Shown: positions 42,527 through 56,527, numbered from the stretch's first letter. The stretch is DNA of 64,000 nt from Serratia symbiotica (GCA_011754105.1 JAAKDF010000006.1:18588-82587), one strand, 5' to 3'. Made by a program: numbers and translations. Notes: generated by a model not told the origin, from the sequence alone.

Positions 42527-44002
42527 TCACTTTAGCATTGCCTTCTGACGTGCTGGCGTGGCGAGCTGGAACTCGCTCCACCACTCGGATAAGTGCAGCA
42601 TTTCCTGATTGCCTTCCACTTCGGCGCGCAGCGCCAGCAAATTATAGGCTTCGTGGAACTGCGGGTGCTCCATTAGCATGTGCGCTCGCTTGCCTTGGCG
42701 GCGGATTAGGCGTAGCTGCAACTGCCAAATGTCGCGCACCAGTGTGGTAATGCGTTTTGGAATGGCCAGTGAACGACACTGTTCATCCAACACATCGTTC
42801 ATCGCAAACTCGAATGCGTTGTAATATCCAAGGCCGCTTTCCTGCGCTAATTTCTGCGCGTGCTCCAGCAGCGGATGCCATAGCATGGCGGCGAACAAAA
42901 ACGCCGGGGTGACGCCCATGCTATTCTGCAAGCGTTGGTCGATATTCTTCAGAGCCAGTATCAGTGTGCGTTCCATCAATATGGCGTGATTTGGCGTGAA
43001 GTGGCGCCAAATCAGTGGAAACAGCAGCTGGAACAGTTGGTATTCGCACAGCTTCAAGTAGGTAGGGTAGCCGTAGCCAGCCAGTAGCAGTTTGAGAGAT
43101 TCTTCGAACAGGCGCGCGGGTGGGATCTCGTGCAGCAGCGAGGCTAGGCGCGGGATAGGCTCGGCGGTCTCATCGCTGATGGTCATGCCCAACTTGGCGG
43201 CGAAGCGCACTGCGCGCAGCATGCGTACTGGATCTTCACGGTAGCGAGTTTCTGAATCACCGATCAGGCGGATCACGCCCTGCTGTAAATCGCGCAGGCC
43301 ATCAACGTAATCACGCAGCGTGAAATCTGCCACGCCGTAGTATAGACTATTGATGGTGAAATCACGGCGTTGAGCGTCTTCTTCAATAGAACCGAAAATG
43401 TTGTCGCGCAGCAGCATGCCGTTTTGTGCCTGCTGGGAAGAATTCTTGTCATATTCCGGGGTTTGCTCATGGTGCCCACGAAAGGTTGCAACCTCAATAA
43501 TTTCTGGCCCGAACATCACGTGTGCCAAACGGAAACGGCGGCCCACCAGTCGGCAATTGCGAAATAGCTTGCGTACCTGCTCGGGCGTAGCGTTGGTGGT
43601 GATGTCGAAATCTTTCGGTTTTTTCCCCAATAACAGATCACGCACACCGCCACCGACCAAATAGGACTCAAAGCCGAATTTGTTCAGGCGGTACAGCACT
43701 TTCAGCGCGTTCTCGCTTATGTCTTTGCGTGAGATAGAATGATGTTCGCGCGGGATGGTGGTCATAGAGCCAGTTCCTTGCGTGGCGGAAAACGGCGGAA
43801 GTTTACGCGCTACAGAGCGGCGGTCTGGGTCTGTTGATCTGCCGTGATTAGCGGCACGTTGTAGCGACGCGGTGCGCTCTTCTGCCGCCGCGCTTTTTTT
43901 GCAAGCTAGGTTTTTATCTCTGACCGGTGTTTTATCGCGGAGCAGTTTGTCATCGCGGATGAGTACCTTACGGCAAAACAAATTGGCTACTCGGGTAAAA
44001 AT
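42527..44002 (-). CDS. pcnB: Poly(A) polymerase I, AUU start, short tail
   Basis: PcnB adds poly(A) tails that promote RNA decay. The E. coli gene starts at an inefficient AUU; the same ATT (then [13 protein letters not shown]) is at 44002 with GAGGTG before it, so I use it rather than an upstream ATG. The product has 491 residues. The nucleotidyltransferase core [20 protein letters not shown] and the [11 protein letters not shown] block are intact. The protein stops at KAMLK; the Arg-rich tail of the family (ending REGTA) is cut by a TGA, with a shortened remnant ending GTA beyond it. Confidence 0.9.
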   Translation of the reverse strand: MFTRVANLFCRKVLIRDDKLLRDKTPVRDKNLACKKSAAAEERTASLQRAANHGRSTDPDRRSVARKLPPFSATQGTGSMTTIPREHHSISRKDISENALKVLYRLNKFGFESYLVGGGVRDLLLGKKPKDFDITTNATPEQVRKLFRNCRLVGRRFRLAHVMFGPEIIEVATFRGHHEQTPEYDKNSSQQAQNGMLLRDNIFGSIEEDAQRRDFTINSLYYGVADFTLRDYVDGLRDLQQGVIRLIGDSETRYREDPVRMLRAVRFAAKLGMTISDETAEPIPRLASLLHEIPPARLFEESLKLLLAGYGYPTYLKLCEYQLFQLLFPLIWRHFTPNHAILMERTLILALKNIDQRLQNSMGVTPAFLFAAMLWHPLLEHAQKLAQESGLGYYNAFEFAMNDVLDEQCRSLAIPKRITTLVRDIWQLQLRLIRRQGKRAHMLMEHPQFHEAYNLLALRAEVEGNQEMLHLSEWWSEFQLATPARQKAMLK

Positions 44003-44116
44003 GGTACACCTCGTTAGTGACGGATAAAAATAGAACTGACAAAAATTGCAGCTAATCATAGCTCACCCTGGCTCCTTTGAGAATGCCGATGTATTTTTAA
44101 CCAGAGCGATAGCGTC

Positions 44117-44985
44117 CTAGGACTGCACGTTTTCCAGCTTCCAGTGCGCGACTGCCAAGATCAATAATAACGACATGTCAAGATCTTGCCATCTTTCCGG
44201 CAATGGTTGGCATAGAAATTTTAGCGCGGCAAACAGCACCAGGCGCGGATCGCTACTGGGAACCGTAGGCGCATTATTATACTTAGATAGCTTGATGCCA
44301 TTGACTCCAGTGCCAGCGGTAGATGCAGGTAAGAGGGCACTATAAGAGCTGCAACTAATTATACAGCGCAATCTGACGCACCGTCGGCGCGATCAAATCG
44401 GTACCGCGCAAGATTTCGGTATTTCGGTAACGCCCTAGAAATGGTCGTTAATCACCACCACCAAATTATAGGCAAACAGCCCATAGCGGCGGCGAATGAT
44501 AAAGTCCTCGCTGGTTAGCACCAGATTGATGCGCTCTTCTCCCTGCAAACCATCATGAAACGCATAGGCCGGGGAAAATTGACGAAAACGGATGGCGGAA
44601 CTATGAGGGCTGAAATGCAAATCACGGCAGTGGCCATAGTACAGGCTACCAATATGCTAAATACGACTACGCGTAAAGGTGCATTAATAACATAGCCCCT
44701 GTTGTTGTAACAGATCCAATGCGGTACGGTAAGCATCATGACGTTGAGATTGTTAAATGACGTGACCATTCCAGAAAAGACCATAATGTTTTAATGCGGA
44801 TAAGATACGTCTGGCAGCACCGGTGACTTCGCGTGGGGGATCGATATCTTAAATGCGCACACCAACCACTGCCCGCATCTGGCGCGGGCTTGGAGGTAGC
44901 TTTCGAGAGCGGCAATCAGCGAACCAAAATGCAGATCCCTACATGACAAAGGGGCAACGCGCCCCACATAGTGACTTTCTTGCAT
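44117..44985 (-). pseudogene. gluQ: Glutamyl-Q tRNA(Asp) synthetase, decayed
   Basis: GluQ (YadB) glutamylates queuosine in tRNA-Asp. Blocks: [72 protein letters not shown] and a C-terminal LAVAHWKLENVQS. The ATP-site APSPSG is APLSCR, and frames change several times. It sits between pcnB and dksA as in E. coli. Confidence 0.9.
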
Positions 44986-45145
44986 ATCAGAGAAGAAAGG
45001 CTCAACATTTTTCTGGGCGGCACACGCAACGGTAATTTACTCATTATATTTGAAGCTGTATCGGTGTAGACTATAAAAGTCACTGACTAAAAAGCTCATC
45101 GGGATGTATGCTTTTGCTGCCTTGATGCCACTAATCATTTAGCGT

Positions 45146-45510
45146 ATACCCGTCATACTTCAAGTTTACTGTGCGTTAGCTTTTCTCGCTTACTCCAGTC
45201 ACTAAGAACCTGACCCGTTAGGCTATTTTATTTGCCATTTTAGCCATGGACATTACTCACCATCCTCACGTACTGCGTGTACGCTACGGTTGTTGCGCGC
45301 TGTCCCTTTGCAAACTGGCTGCAATAATAATGTGCGCCTACTACTGGGATAGGCTGATACTGGGGTAGGCACCTGGGGATTAGTAAACCTCATCCCTGAG
45401 GTTTATTCTGCGGCACAGAGCACGCGTGGTTTAAATTGCTTCTTCTTCCTGACCGAATTGTCGCTGCGTTGCCGCTTTACTGCAGCTCGGATTATTTAGG
45501 GTATAATACT
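45146..45510 (+). repeat. Composite repeat: small element nested in a larger palindromic repeat
   Basis: The outer repeat starts with ATACCCGTCATACTTCAAGT (45146) and ends with CTGCAGCTCGGATTATTTAG (to 45510), matching the two ends of the copy at 1127-1231. Inside it, 45209-45353 is a copy of the small inverted-repeat element at 41225-41362. A hairpin AAACCTCA/TGAGGTTT lies at 45385-45404. The nesting shows the smaller element is the younger insertion here. Confidence 0.65.
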
Positions 45511-45513
45511 TTA

Positions 45514-45969
45514 TTAGCCAGCCATCTGTTTCTCGCGGATTTCTGCCAAGGTCTTGCAGTCAATGCACAAATCAGCGGTCGGACGCGCTTCAAGGCGGCG
45601 AATACCAATTTCCACGCGACAGGATTCACAGTAGCCGAAATCTTCGTCTTCCACTTTCTTCAGAGTTTTCTCGATCTTTTTGATCAGTTTGCGTTCACGG
45701 TCACGGTTACGTAGTTCGAGACTGAACTCTTCTTCCTGCGCGGCCCGGTCAACCAGGTCAGGGAAGTTAGCAGCTTCGTCTTGCATATACGATACAGTAC
45801 GCTCAACTTCGTCTCTAAGCTGATTACGCCATGCTTCAAGTATACGCCTGAAATGCGATAACTGGGAGTCGTTCATGTACTCTTCGCCTGGTTTCTCTTG
45901 GTATGGCTCCACCCCAGCTATGGCGAGAATGCTCAAGGAAGATGTTTTACGTTTTTGCCCTTCTTGCAT
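45514..45969 (-). CDS. dksA: RNA polymerase-binding factor DksA
   Basis: DksA enters the RNA polymerase secondary channel and works with ppGpp in stringent control. 151 residues as in E. coli. The coiled-coil tip aspartates are in [12 protein letters not shown], and the zinc site is CESC at the first pair and CIDC at the second. The Gly that follows the first pair in E. coli is Arg here (CESCRVEIG). Otherwise intact. Confidence 0.96.
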   Translation of the reverse strand: MQEGQKRKTSSLSILAIAGVEPYQEKPGEEYMNDSQLSHFRRILEAWRNQLRDEVERTVSYMQDEAANFPDLVDRAAQEEEFSLELRNRDRERKLIKKIEKTLKKVEDEDFGYCESCRVEIGIRRLEARPTADLCIDCKTLAEIREKQMAG

Positions 45970-46140
45970 GTTGCTTCTCCTACATACAATAAATACGCGC
46001 TATTGAATCCCCAATACGGGGGGAAACAGGCCGCTATAAATAACAGAAGGAAGGTAGGTTAGCAATTATTCCCATCGCCCTATTGACAATACTGTGAAAG
46101 AAGACGTGCGTGACAGTGTGCTAACCGGTTGTCAACTTCT

Positions 46141-46826
46141 TCATGTTTGACTGCTGCTATCGATAAAAAACGGTAACTTATTGTACAGAGTTATACCGTC
46201 AGGTGATAATTTAGCGCCATAATAAATGACTTCGACTTCCAATTTATACACTTGTGCTAACAATGCCGCATAACTTACATCTATATGATGTACAGGTATG
46301 AATTGTTCAATATTACTGTGCAATACGGCAAAGAACAACACTGCCATTTAAACACGTTAAGTCACGCTACCGCATCAGGGAAATAACTACATTGTTGTTG
46401 CAGCAATATCAATGACTTCACTTTAATATAGCAGTTAATCAGGGTTTTTGCCTGTAATAACAAATTGATACGGCTATTCTGACTGACGTATTTCACCTCG
46501 CCACATATTTTACTGTAACAAAATAATTCATTGATTAAATTCTGTTCAATAGCTTCACGTACCAGAGTGTTAGTACGCAGCGTATTGATGCAAAGCAAAT
46601 CACCCTGTTGGGTATGCGTTAGCTCCCAACTGTGGGCGTATTTGCGCTTGGGTTTGTCCGAAGTGGAATACTAGACAATATCACCCGGCGTGGCGCAACC
46701 GGTCATGGCACCGGTATTCGTACAGTGCAGTATCAACGTTTTCCCTTCTAGGGTAATGACATCCACCAGAAAGCGTTTGTAACCCTTAATCAGCGTGGCG
46801 CAACGTAGCGGAGGGGTAAAACTCAT
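46141..46826 (-). pseudogene. sfsA: Sugar fermentation stimulation protein SfsA, decayed
   Basis: Start [20 protein letters not shown], then [18 protein letters not shown], where a TAG replaces the conserved Trp (GDTVWYS). The frame resumes as YSTSDKPKRKYAHSWELT, EVKYVSQNSRINLLLQ and SYFPDAV, then stops. About 20 residues are deleted before AVLFFAVLHSNIEQFIPVHH. Lies upstream of dksA as in E. coli. Confidence 0.9.
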
Positions 46827-47057
46827 CCAGCTGCCTGATAAGCCAAAGGCCATGATTCGAATGGGGGAGAACAGTTGATAAAAAACCACTGATATAAGTA
46901 AAAGGTTAAAGCACGCAAGATCATCACCTGCTGCGGCAGTGCTTCAGACAAGAGCAAAGCGCAAAACACGTTGGACGTAGCTACTCAGTAAATAATAAAA
47001 TACTGGGTGTAATGCTACAATTTACGCCGGTTAATGTTAACCACCACGGAGAATTCT
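46827..47057 (-). other. Gap with a probable ligT (thpR) trace
   Basis: Reverse-strand text near 46905-46985 reads [19 protein letters not shown] around a TGA, similar to the start of the 2'-5' RNA ligase family protein LigT (LFFAL-LPEAL). It is in the expected place between sfsA and hrpB. The rest of the gene is absent. Confidence 0.45.
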
Positions 47058-48183
47058 GTATCTTCACTGCCAGTCAAAACGGTATTGGATGAATTGCTCA
47101 CTGTGCTGCACTCTGCTTTGCAGGTGCTACTGAATGCTCCGACAGGTGCTGGCAGATCCACTTGGCTGCCGCTGCAAATCCTAGCCAACGCCAGATTACC
47201 AGACCGTATAATCATACTGGAGCAACGGCGGCTAGCAGCGAAAAAAGTTGCCTACCAGTTGAAATAAACTTTGGGTAAAAACCTGGCTAAACGGCAGGTT
47301 TACCGTATGCGCGCCGAAAGTAAAAGTGGGCCGCAGACCCGGCCAAAGGTGGTAACTGAAGGCATTCGCACTCGCCTGCTACAATAGGGCGCTGAACTGC
47401 TAGGCGTCTCACTGGTCATCCTCAACGAGTTACATGAGCGCAGCCTACAGGCTAATCTAGCGTTGGCGCTGATGCTCGATGTACAGCAGGGGCTGCGCGA
47501 TGATCTGAAACTGTTAATCATGTCGGCAACATTGGATAACGCCCGACGGGTGCAACTGCTGCCAACAGCATTGGCCGTGGTCTCCGCAGGGCGCAATTTT
47601 CCGGTTGATCGCTAAGTACACCACTGCTGGTTAGCAATCAACGGTTAGAAGACAGTTAGGCGGCGGTAAAGCGCTTTTTGGCTGAACAACCTGGCTCACT
47701 GCTGTTGTTTCTGCCGGTAATGGCGGAAATCTAACGAGTGTTGGCATACCTCAACGGCTAGGTACCCGGTTATACCGATGTATGGCGCGTTGCCGTTGGC
47801 GGAGCAACAGAGAGCGATCTAACCGGCAGCGGCCTGGCGGCGCAAGGTGGTGCTGGCAACTAACATCGCCGAGACCATCCTGACGATCGAATGCATCCTG
47901 GCTGGTGGTTGATAGCGGTCTGGAACGGGTAGCGCGCTATGCTGTGCGCAATGGCTTAACGCGGCTGGTGACGCAGCGCATCAGCTAGGCATCGATGGTG
48001 CAGCGCGCTAGCCGCGCCAGGCGTCTAGAACCGGGTATTTGCTGGCACCTGTTTGCTAAAGAGCAGGCGGCACGCACTGCCAAACAGGCATCACCGGAGA
48101 TCTTGCACAGCGATCTCTCCAGCTTCTAGCATGAGCTGCTGCAATGGGGCTTCCATGATACGGGTCAACTGACCTGGCTTTTC
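47058..48183 (+). pseudogene. hrpB: ATP-dependent helicase HrpB, decayed
   Basis: Forward-strand blocks: SSLPVKTVLDELLTVL, the Walker A region VLLNAPTGAGRSTWLPLQIL (Lys changed to Arg), VVTEGIRTRLLQ, LVILNELHERSLQANLALAL (DEFH changed to NELH), LRDDLKLLIMSATLDN, ATNIAET and DLSSF-HELLQWGFHD. TAA/TAG codons and shifts interrupt it. The C-terminal 40 percent is missing. From 48184 to 48329 nothing is recognised before IS copy D. Confidence 0.9.
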
Positions 48184-48655
48184 TCTACTACATTACACAT
48201 TCGCATGCAGAGCATGCAGGCGAATTGCTAAGACACCATGGCGATCAGTTTTTCCGTATACCTGATAGCGCAGTCGCAGATGGAAGAACTCATTCTTGTC
48301 TCTGCCGATACTGCTTTCAGTCAATACTGGGCGTTGTTAAATAAATAGAACATTTTTGCCGGCACGAGGATCAGGTTACTTTCCTGATGTCAAAATAGCG
48401 ACATGGCGTGGTCCAGCAAAAGTTCAAGATCACCAACTGGGAAGGCTTACAACAACACCCTTATCACTGGGTATTCACTCACTTTCTGGCTGGATAAAAC
48501 GGCACTTCACGCCTGGTACTGCGAGGCAAAACCTTCTCTGCGTGGTCGCCCACAATATTATTCTAATATTAATTCTGAAACGAATTTTCGGCCTGACACT
48601 TCTCGCTCTCCAGGGCTTCGTCCACTCCATTTTCATCAGTATGAAAATGCCGTTG

Positions 48656-48705
48656 AAATGCCCGGACTACACCTGCTTACTAATGCAGGTGTAGTCCGGG
48701 CATTT
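48656..48705. repeat. Perfect 21-bp inverted repeat within IS copy D
   Basis: Arms at 48656-48676 and 48685-48705 with an eight-base loop. The left arm is native (other copies read GCCCGGAATACACCTGC); the right arm replaces the expected sequence. Confidence 0.9.
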
Positions 48706-48867
48706 CCCGTTTAAAAACCCAACGCCGGGTAAAATTGTGCACCTGGCTATCGCCTCTACCTGGCTCAACATCTTTGGGGAAGGGGAGTGGATAGTAAAAA
48801 AACACGGTCAGGGAAAACAGTGGCTCTGGAGAATAACTGTATTTAGCTGTAGATACAGAAACACATG

Positions 48868-48922
48868 AAGTCTTCCGTATCGATGACCTTGCTCAAAGAA
48901 AAGTCATCGATACGGAAGACTT
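48868..48922. repeat. Perfect 20-bp inverted repeat within IS copy D
   Basis: Arms at 48868-48887 and 48903-48922 with a 15-base loop. Here the right arm is native by comparison with copy A and the left arm is the inverted copy. Confidence 0.9.
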
Positions 48923-49374
48923 AACAGGTCTCATCCGACAGACGTACTGTAAAATTAAAGTCGCCTCGGCGGATGGGGCTTACGATAGGCGAGTGTGTCA
49001 TGATGAGTTAAGGCGCAAGAAGATAAGGGCGTTAATACCGCCCAGAAGCGGAGCCCGTTATTGGTAGGCAGACTATGCAGATCTAAATCAAGCAGTGGCT
49101 AACCAGCCACCTTACCGGAGACAACACACTCTGGAAAAGTATGACAGGCTACCACCGACGTTCGATAGCCGAAACGGCGATATACAGAGTACAATAGCTA
49201 TTTGGTGGTCACCTTTCGCTGCGAGATTATGATGAGCAAGTTGCAGAGGTTATAGCCATGATCTGTGCATTAAACAAAATGACGCTCGCCGGTATGCCAG
49301 AAAGTATACGCGTTGCCTGAAAGATGCCGATTCATGGAACTCTTTATTCCAAATCCGAGTTATTTAACAAAGCC

Positions 49375-49533
49375 AGTAGCGGATTGTATCCGGAGTTACG
49401 TGTTAGCTAGATTCGGTAATTGACCGATTTTGAACATCACTTTTCCTCACAGCTAAATTTACTCTGCAACACACTTGGATATCATGTCGATCTAGTTAAA
49501 GGGATGGGTAGCTTAAGATTAATTGGAATTTGG
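49375..49533. other. Gap between IS copy D and rplQ terminator
   Basis: AT-rich; no gene or relic recognised. The ribosomal block and hrpB are not neighbours in E. coli, so a rearrangement joint may lie here or in the IS. Confidence 0.4.
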
Positions 49534-49569
49534 GCGTAAAAAAACCGGGCAAGCCCGGTTTTTTTACGC
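49534..49569 (-). terminator. Terminator of the alpha operon
   Basis: Symmetrical hairpin with stem ACCGGGC/GCCCGGT and A and T tracts on both sides. It lies ten bases past rplQ. Confidence 0.9.
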
Positions 49570-49578
49570 GTCTACAGA

Positions 49579-49992
<414 letters not shown>

Positions 49993-50008
49993 TTAACCTG
50001 TGATCCTT

Positions 50009-50998
50009 TTACTCGTCAGCAATGCTTGACGGCGGCCAGTTTTCCAGGCGCATGCCCAGAGATAGACTCCGTGAGGCCAGCACGTCTTTAATCTCAGTGA
50101 GAGATTTTTTACCCAGGTTCGGCGTTTTCAGCAACTCAACCTCGGTACGCTGTACCAGATCACCGATGTAGTGGATAGCTTCTGCCTTGAGGCAATTAGC
50201 AGAGCGTACTGTTAATTCCAGATCGTCTACAGGGCGCAGCAGGATTGGATCGAACTCTGGTTTCTCTTCTTTTACTTCCTGGTGAGGTACATCACGCAGA
50301 TCAACGAAAGCTTCAAGTTGTTCAGCTAGAATGGTAGCCGCACGTCGTATCGCCTCTTCAGGATCGATCGTGCCATTGGTTTCCATCTCGATTATCAACT
50401 TGTCCAAGTCAGTACGCTGTTCTACACGAGCTGCTTCAACATTGTAGGCAATACGCTCTACAGGGCTAAAGCAGGCATCAACCAACAGACGCCCAATCTG
50501 GCGCTCATATTTTTCCGAATGAATTCGGGCAGAAGCCGGCCTATAACCACGGCCACGCTGAACTTTGATGCGCATACTGATATTAGCGTTTTCATCGGTC
50601 AAATGGCAGATTATATGCTGCGGATTAACGATTTCACCATCACCATCATGGATAATATCGGCAGCGGTCACAGGGCCAATGCCAGATCTATTCAGGGTAA
50701 GAATAACTTCATTTTTCCCTTGAACTCTCACCGCCAGCCCTTTCAGGTTGAGCAGAATCTCTAGGATATCTTCCTGTACGCCTTCTTTTGTGCTGTACTC
50801 ATGCAGTACACCATCAATCTCAACCTCGGTCACCGCGCAACCCGGCATAGATGAAAGCAGAATACGGCGCAGTGCGTTGCCAAGAGTATGGCCAAAGCCA
50901 CGCTCTAAAGGCTCAAGGGTCACCTTGGCGTGCGTCGAACTAATTTGCTCGATATCTACCAGGCGCGGTTTTAGAAACTCTGTCACAGAACCCTGCAT
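50009..50998 (-). CDS. rpoA: RNA polymerase alpha subunit
   Basis: Assembles the polymerase and contacts UP elements and activators. 329 residues as in E. coli. The N-terminal domain includes [20 protein letters not shown] and the dimer interface; a linker follows at about 235-249; the C-terminal domain carries [19 protein letters not shown] and [13 protein letters not shown], which contain the DNA-contacting Arg265/Asn268-type residues. Confidence 0.98.
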   Translation of the reverse strand: MQGSVTEFLKPRLVDIEQISSTHAKVTLEPLERGFGHTLGNALRRILLSSMPGCAVTEVEIDGVLHEYSTKEGVQEDILEILLNLKGLAVRVQGKNEVILTLNRSGIGPVTAADIIHDGDGEIVNPQHIICHLTDENANISMRIKVQRGRGYRPASARIHSEKYERQIGRLLVDACFSPVERIAYNVEAARVEQRTDLDKLIIEMETNGTIDPEEAIRRAATILAEQLEAFVDLRDVPHQEVKEEKPEFDPILLRPVDDLELTVRSANCLKAEAIHYIGDLVQRTEVELLKTPNLGKKSLTEIKDVLASRSLSLGMRLENWPPSSIADE

Positions 50999-51024
50999 TG
51001 TGTCCTCTCTTTGAAACTCGAGCT

Positions 51025-52071
<1,047 letters not shown>

Positions 52072-52084
52072 TCAATCACCCCGA

Positions 52085-52441
52085 TTACTTCTTGATCGGT
52101 TTACGAGGACCCTTACGGGTCCGTGCGTTGGTCTTAGTACGCTGACCGCGTACTGGCAGACCACGACGATGACGTAAACCACGGTATGTACCAAGATCCA
52201 TCAGACGCTTGATGCTGAGGGTAACTTTACGACGCAATTCACCTTCAACAGTGAATTTGGCAACTGCTTCGCGCAGTTGTTCAGTTTGATTTTCAGACAG
52301 CTCACTGATCTTAACATTTTCAGCAATACCCGTAGAGGCACAGATAGACTGTGAACGGGTTTTACCGATTCCGAAGATCGACGTTAATGCGATTACGGTA
52401 TGTTTATGATCAGGAATGTTAATGCCTGCTATACGGGCCAC
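52085..52441 (-). CDS. rpsM: 30S ribosomal protein S13, GTG start
   Basis: S13 sits in the 30S head and contacts P-site tRNA with its basic tail. 118 residues as in E. coli, starting with GTG ([19 protein letters not shown]), the start used in E. coli. The tail [18 protein letters not shown] is complete. GGAG precedes the start. Confidence 0.97.
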   Translation of the reverse strand: MARIAGINIPDHKHTVIALTSIFGIGKTRSQSICASTGIAENVKISELSENQTEQLREAVAKFTVEGELRRKVTLSIKRLMDLGTYRGLRHRRGLPVRGQRTKTNARTRKGPRKPIKK

Positions 52442-52523
52442 TATGCACTCCTACTATTTATACAGCAACACTATTCTGAAAAGTCCGTTTTCAGGATACT
52501 CAAATAGCATTGCAGCTACATAT
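52442..52523 (-). promoter_or_regulatory. S4-responsive leader of the alpha operon
   Basis: The reverse strand carries ATTTGAGTATCCTGAAAACG followed by GACTTTTCAGAAT and GGAGTGCATAGTGGCCC, almost identical to the E. coli alpha leader pseudoknot where S4 blocks rpsM translation. Confidence 0.75.
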
Positions 52524-52544
52524 AAAAGATTGGCTGGCCAATCT
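52524..52544 (-). terminator. Hairpin between spc and alpha operons
   Basis: AGATTGG, four-base loop, CCAATCT followed on the reverse strand by TTTT. A weak terminator or attenuator between rpmJ and the S4 leader. Confidence 0.6.
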
Positions 52545-52586
52545 AGCCAGCTCAACCCAACTTTGCAAGAAAAATGTGCCAGATAA

Positions 52587-52736
<150 letters not shown>

Positions 52737-54068
52737 CTAGCGGTTATAACCTTTCAGATTGGCTTTCTTTAGTACTGACTGGTACTGACTTGACATAATG
52801 AGAGTTTGCACTTGAGCAATAAAGTCCATTATGACGACAACCACAATCAGTAGAGAGGTCCCACCAAAGTAGAATGGTACTTTCATTGCATCACGCATGA
52901 ACTCTGGGATCAGGCAGATAAAGGTAATATATATCGCGCCCACAAATGTTAAACGAGTCATTACTTTATCGATGTACTTTGCCGTTTTCTCTCCCGGACG
53001 AATTCCTAGTACGAAGGCACCGGATTTCTTCAGGTTATCTGCTGTCTCGCGCGGGTTGAAAACTAAGGCCGTATAAAAGAAACAGAAGAAGATGATTGCA
53101 GACGCATAGAGTAACACATAAAGCGGTTGACCTGGCTGCAAGTATAATGAGAACGTTGTCAGCCAGTACCAACCGGTACTCCCCCCAAACCAAGACGCAA
53201 TCGTGGCCGGGAACAGAATAATGCTGGAAGCGAAAATTGCTGGTATTACGCCCGCCATGTTTACTTTCAACGGTAAGTGTGTGCTCTGTGCAGCATAAAC
53301 ACGACGACCTTGTTGATGTTTCGCATAGTTAACGACGATACGGCGTTGACCACGCTCAATGAAAACAACCAAGAAGGTTACTACAAACACCAATACTGCA
53401 ACCAGCAGTAACAAGAGGAAGGGCAGGTCACCTTGCCTGGCTTGCTCAATAGTATGGGCTACTGCTGGCGGAAGTCCTGCTACAATACCCGCGAAAATGA
53501 TGATCGAGATACCGTTACCGATACCACGCTCAGTAATCTGCTCACCCAGCCACATCAGGAACATTGTCCCGGTTACTAGGCTCACAACCGCAGTAAAGTA
53601 GAATGCAAAGCCTGGATTCATTACTAAGCCCTGCATGCCAGGCATATTAGGCAGACCGGTCGCAATACCGATCGACTGAAATATAGCTAACACCAGCGTA
53701 CTGTAACGGGTGTAGTAGCTAATCTTGCGACGGCCAGATTCCCCTTCTTTCTTAATTTCTGCCAACGCTGGGTGGACCACCGTTAGCAGTTGGATAATAA
53801 TCGACGCTGAAATATACGGCATGATACCCAATGCAAAGATAGAAGCACGGCTGAGAGCACCACCAGAGAGCATGTTGAACATTTCAATGATAGTGCCTCT
53901 CTGCTGCTCAAGCAATTTGGTAAGCACAGTGGTATCAATACCAGGAATCGGAATAAAAGAGCCTATACGGAAGACAGTCAGCGCGCCAATAACAAACAAA
54001 AGTCTGCGCTTTAGCTCACCTAGCCCACCTTTAGCACTTTGAAAATCTAATCCTGGTTGCTTAGCCAT
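52737..54068 (-). CDS. secY: Preprotein translocase subunit SecY
   Basis: SecY forms the protein-conducting channel with SecE and SecG. From the ATG at 54068 ([20 protein letters not shown]) it has 443 residues, as in E. coli; three codons upstream another ATG exists. Ten membrane helices are evident; the cytoplasmic loop with [20 protein letters not shown] and the plug and pore-ring regions are conserved. Intact. Confidence 0.97.
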   Translation of the reverse strand: MAKQPGLDFQSAKGGLGELKRRLLFVIGALTVFRIGSFIPIPGIDTTVLTKLLEQQRGTIIEMFNMLSGGALSRASIFALGIMPYISASIIIQLLTVVHPALAEIKKEGESGRRKISYYTRYSTLVLAIFQSIGIATGLPNMPGMQGLVMNPGFAFYFTAVVSLVTGTMFLMWLGEQITERGIGNGISIIIFAGIVAGLPPAVAHTIEQARQGDLPFLLLLLVAVLVFVVTFLVVFIERGQRRIVVNYAKHQQGRRVYAAQSTHLPLKVNMAGVIPAIFASSIILFPATIASWFGGSTGWYWLTTFSLYLQPGQPLYVLLYASAIIFFCFFYTALVFNPRETADNLKKSGAFVLGIRPGEKTAKYIDKVMTRLTFVGAIYITFICLIPEFMRDAMKVPFYFGGTSLLIVVVVIMDFIAQVQTLIMSSQYQSVLKKANLKGYNR

Positions 54069-54076
54069 CAGCTCCA

Positions 54077-54511
54077 TTATTCCTCAATTTTACCGCCAGC
54101 AGCCTCGATAGCAGCACGAGCACCTTTAGTGATACGCAGACCACGCAGGGTAACCGGACGAGCCACTTCACCCGAAAGTATAACTTTCACGAACTTGATT
54201 TTAATACCAACAACGTTAGCGGCTTTCAACGTATTCAAATCGATAACATCAGCTTTAACTAGGGCCAGTTCAGACAGACGAACTTCTTCCGTGATCATCG
54301 CTTTGCGTGAAGTGAAGCCGAATTTCGGCAAACGACGGTACAGAGGTATTTGACCACCTTCAAAACCAAGACGTACGCCACCACCGGAACGAGACTTCTG
54401 ACCTTTGTGGCCACGACCGCCGGTTTTACCTAGACCAGAACCAATACCCCGACCTACGCGTTTCGGCGCATGCTTGGCACCTTCAGCCGGAGACAGAGTA
54501 TTTAAACGCAT
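54077..54511 (-). CDS. rplO: 50S ribosomal protein L15
   Basis: 144 residues, E. coli length: [20 protein letters not shown], the glycine- and basic-rich [20 protein letters not shown] and [15 protein letters not shown] C-domain. Three bases after rpmD. Confidence 0.98.
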   Translation of the reverse strand: MRLNTLSPAEGAKHAPKRVGRGIGSGLGKTGGRGHKGQKSRSGGGVRLGFEGGQIPLYRRLPKFGFTSRKAMITEEVRLSELALVKADVIDLNTLKAANVVGIKIKFVKVILSGEVARPVTLRGLRITKGARAAIEAAGGKIEE

Positions 54512-54514
54512 CTG

Positions 54515-54699
54515 TTACTCCTCAAATTTAACCATGTAGGAAACCAGGTTGATCATACCGCGTAAAGAAGGAGTATCCTCGCGCTCTACGGTGTGACCAA
54601 TACGACGCAGACCCAGACCGAGCAGTGTAGCTTTATGCTTCGGTAGACGGCCAATGGAACTGCGAACTTGTGTTACTTTGATAGTCTTAGCCACGGTCA

Positions 54700-54700
<1 letters not shown>
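54515..54700 (-). CDS. rpmD: 50S ribosomal protein L30
   Basis: Homologous region [20 protein letters not shown] and [20 protein letters not shown]. The ATG at 54700 overlaps the rpsE stop (TAATG) and gives 61 residues; a GTG two codons later would give the 59-residue form of E. coli. Either start is possible. Confidence 0.95.
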
Positions 54701-55577
<877 letters not shown>

Positions 55578-56111
55578 TTACTTCTTCTTAGCCTCTTTGG
55601 TACACACGACTTCGTCGGCGTAACGGACACCCTTGCCTTTATAAGGCTCAGGACGGCGGTAGGCGCGCAGATCTGCAGCAACCTGGCCAATAACCTGCTT
55701 ATCAAAGCCTTTCAGCACGATTTCAGTTTGGCTTGGGCATTCAGCAGTGATACCTGCTGGCAACTGATGTTTTATTGGATGAGAGAAGCCCAGAGCTAAA
55801 TTCACCACATTGCCTTTTACAGCAGCACGATAACCAACACCTACCAGTTGAAGCTTCTTGGTGAAGCCTTCAGTAACACCAACCACCATTGCGTTCAGCA
55901 GCGCCCGCGTAGTACCAGCTTGGGCCCAAGCGTTAGCAAAACCTTCGCGCGGAGCAAAATTCAGCGCATTAGCTTCTTGCTTTACGATAACGGCATCGTG
56001 GACAGTACTAGTTAGCTCGCCGTTCTTACCCTTAATCGAAATAACCTGACCGTTGAGTTTTACCTCTACGTCGACAGGAATGACGACGGGTGCTTTTGCA
56101 ACACGAGACAT
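55578..56111 (-). CDS. rplF: 50S ribosomal protein L6
   Basis: 177 residues, two repeated domains: [40 protein letters not shown] and [19 protein letters not shown]6 lies near the sarcin-ricin loop. Intact. Confidence 0.98.
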   Translation of the reverse strand: MSRVAKAPVVIPVDVEVKLNGQVISIKGKNGELTSTVHDAVIVKQEANALNFAPREGFANAWAQAGTTRALLNAMVVGVTEGFTKKLQLVGVGYRAAVKGNVVNLALGFSHPIKHQLPAGITAECPSQTEIVLKGFDKQVIGQVAADLRAYRRPEPYKGKGVRYADEVVCTKEAKKK

Positions 56112-56125
56112 TTTTTCCTCCCGAT

Positions 56126-56527
<402 letters not shown>

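Larger units (their letters stand above)
48330..49374 (+). mobile_element. IS5/IS903-type element copy D, nearly full length but dead
   Basis: About 1045 bp between GGCGTTGTTAAATAAATAG and the inverse repeat TTATTTAACAAAGCC. Transposase pieces in forward frames: WLDKTALHAWYCEAKPSLRG, LKRIFGLTLLALQGFVHS and near the end EQVAEVIAMICALNKMTLAG. Stops and shifts leave no frame above 112 codons. Two stretches have been replaced by inverted copies of adjacent sequence, forming perfect hairpins at 48656-48705 and 48868-48922. Confidence 0.9.

Noticed and set aside
48656..48922. The two hairpins as attC-like sites, origins or CRISPR-like repeats
   Set aside because: They lie inside one IS copy, their arms derive from its own transposase sequence, they differ from each other and do not recur in the other copies.
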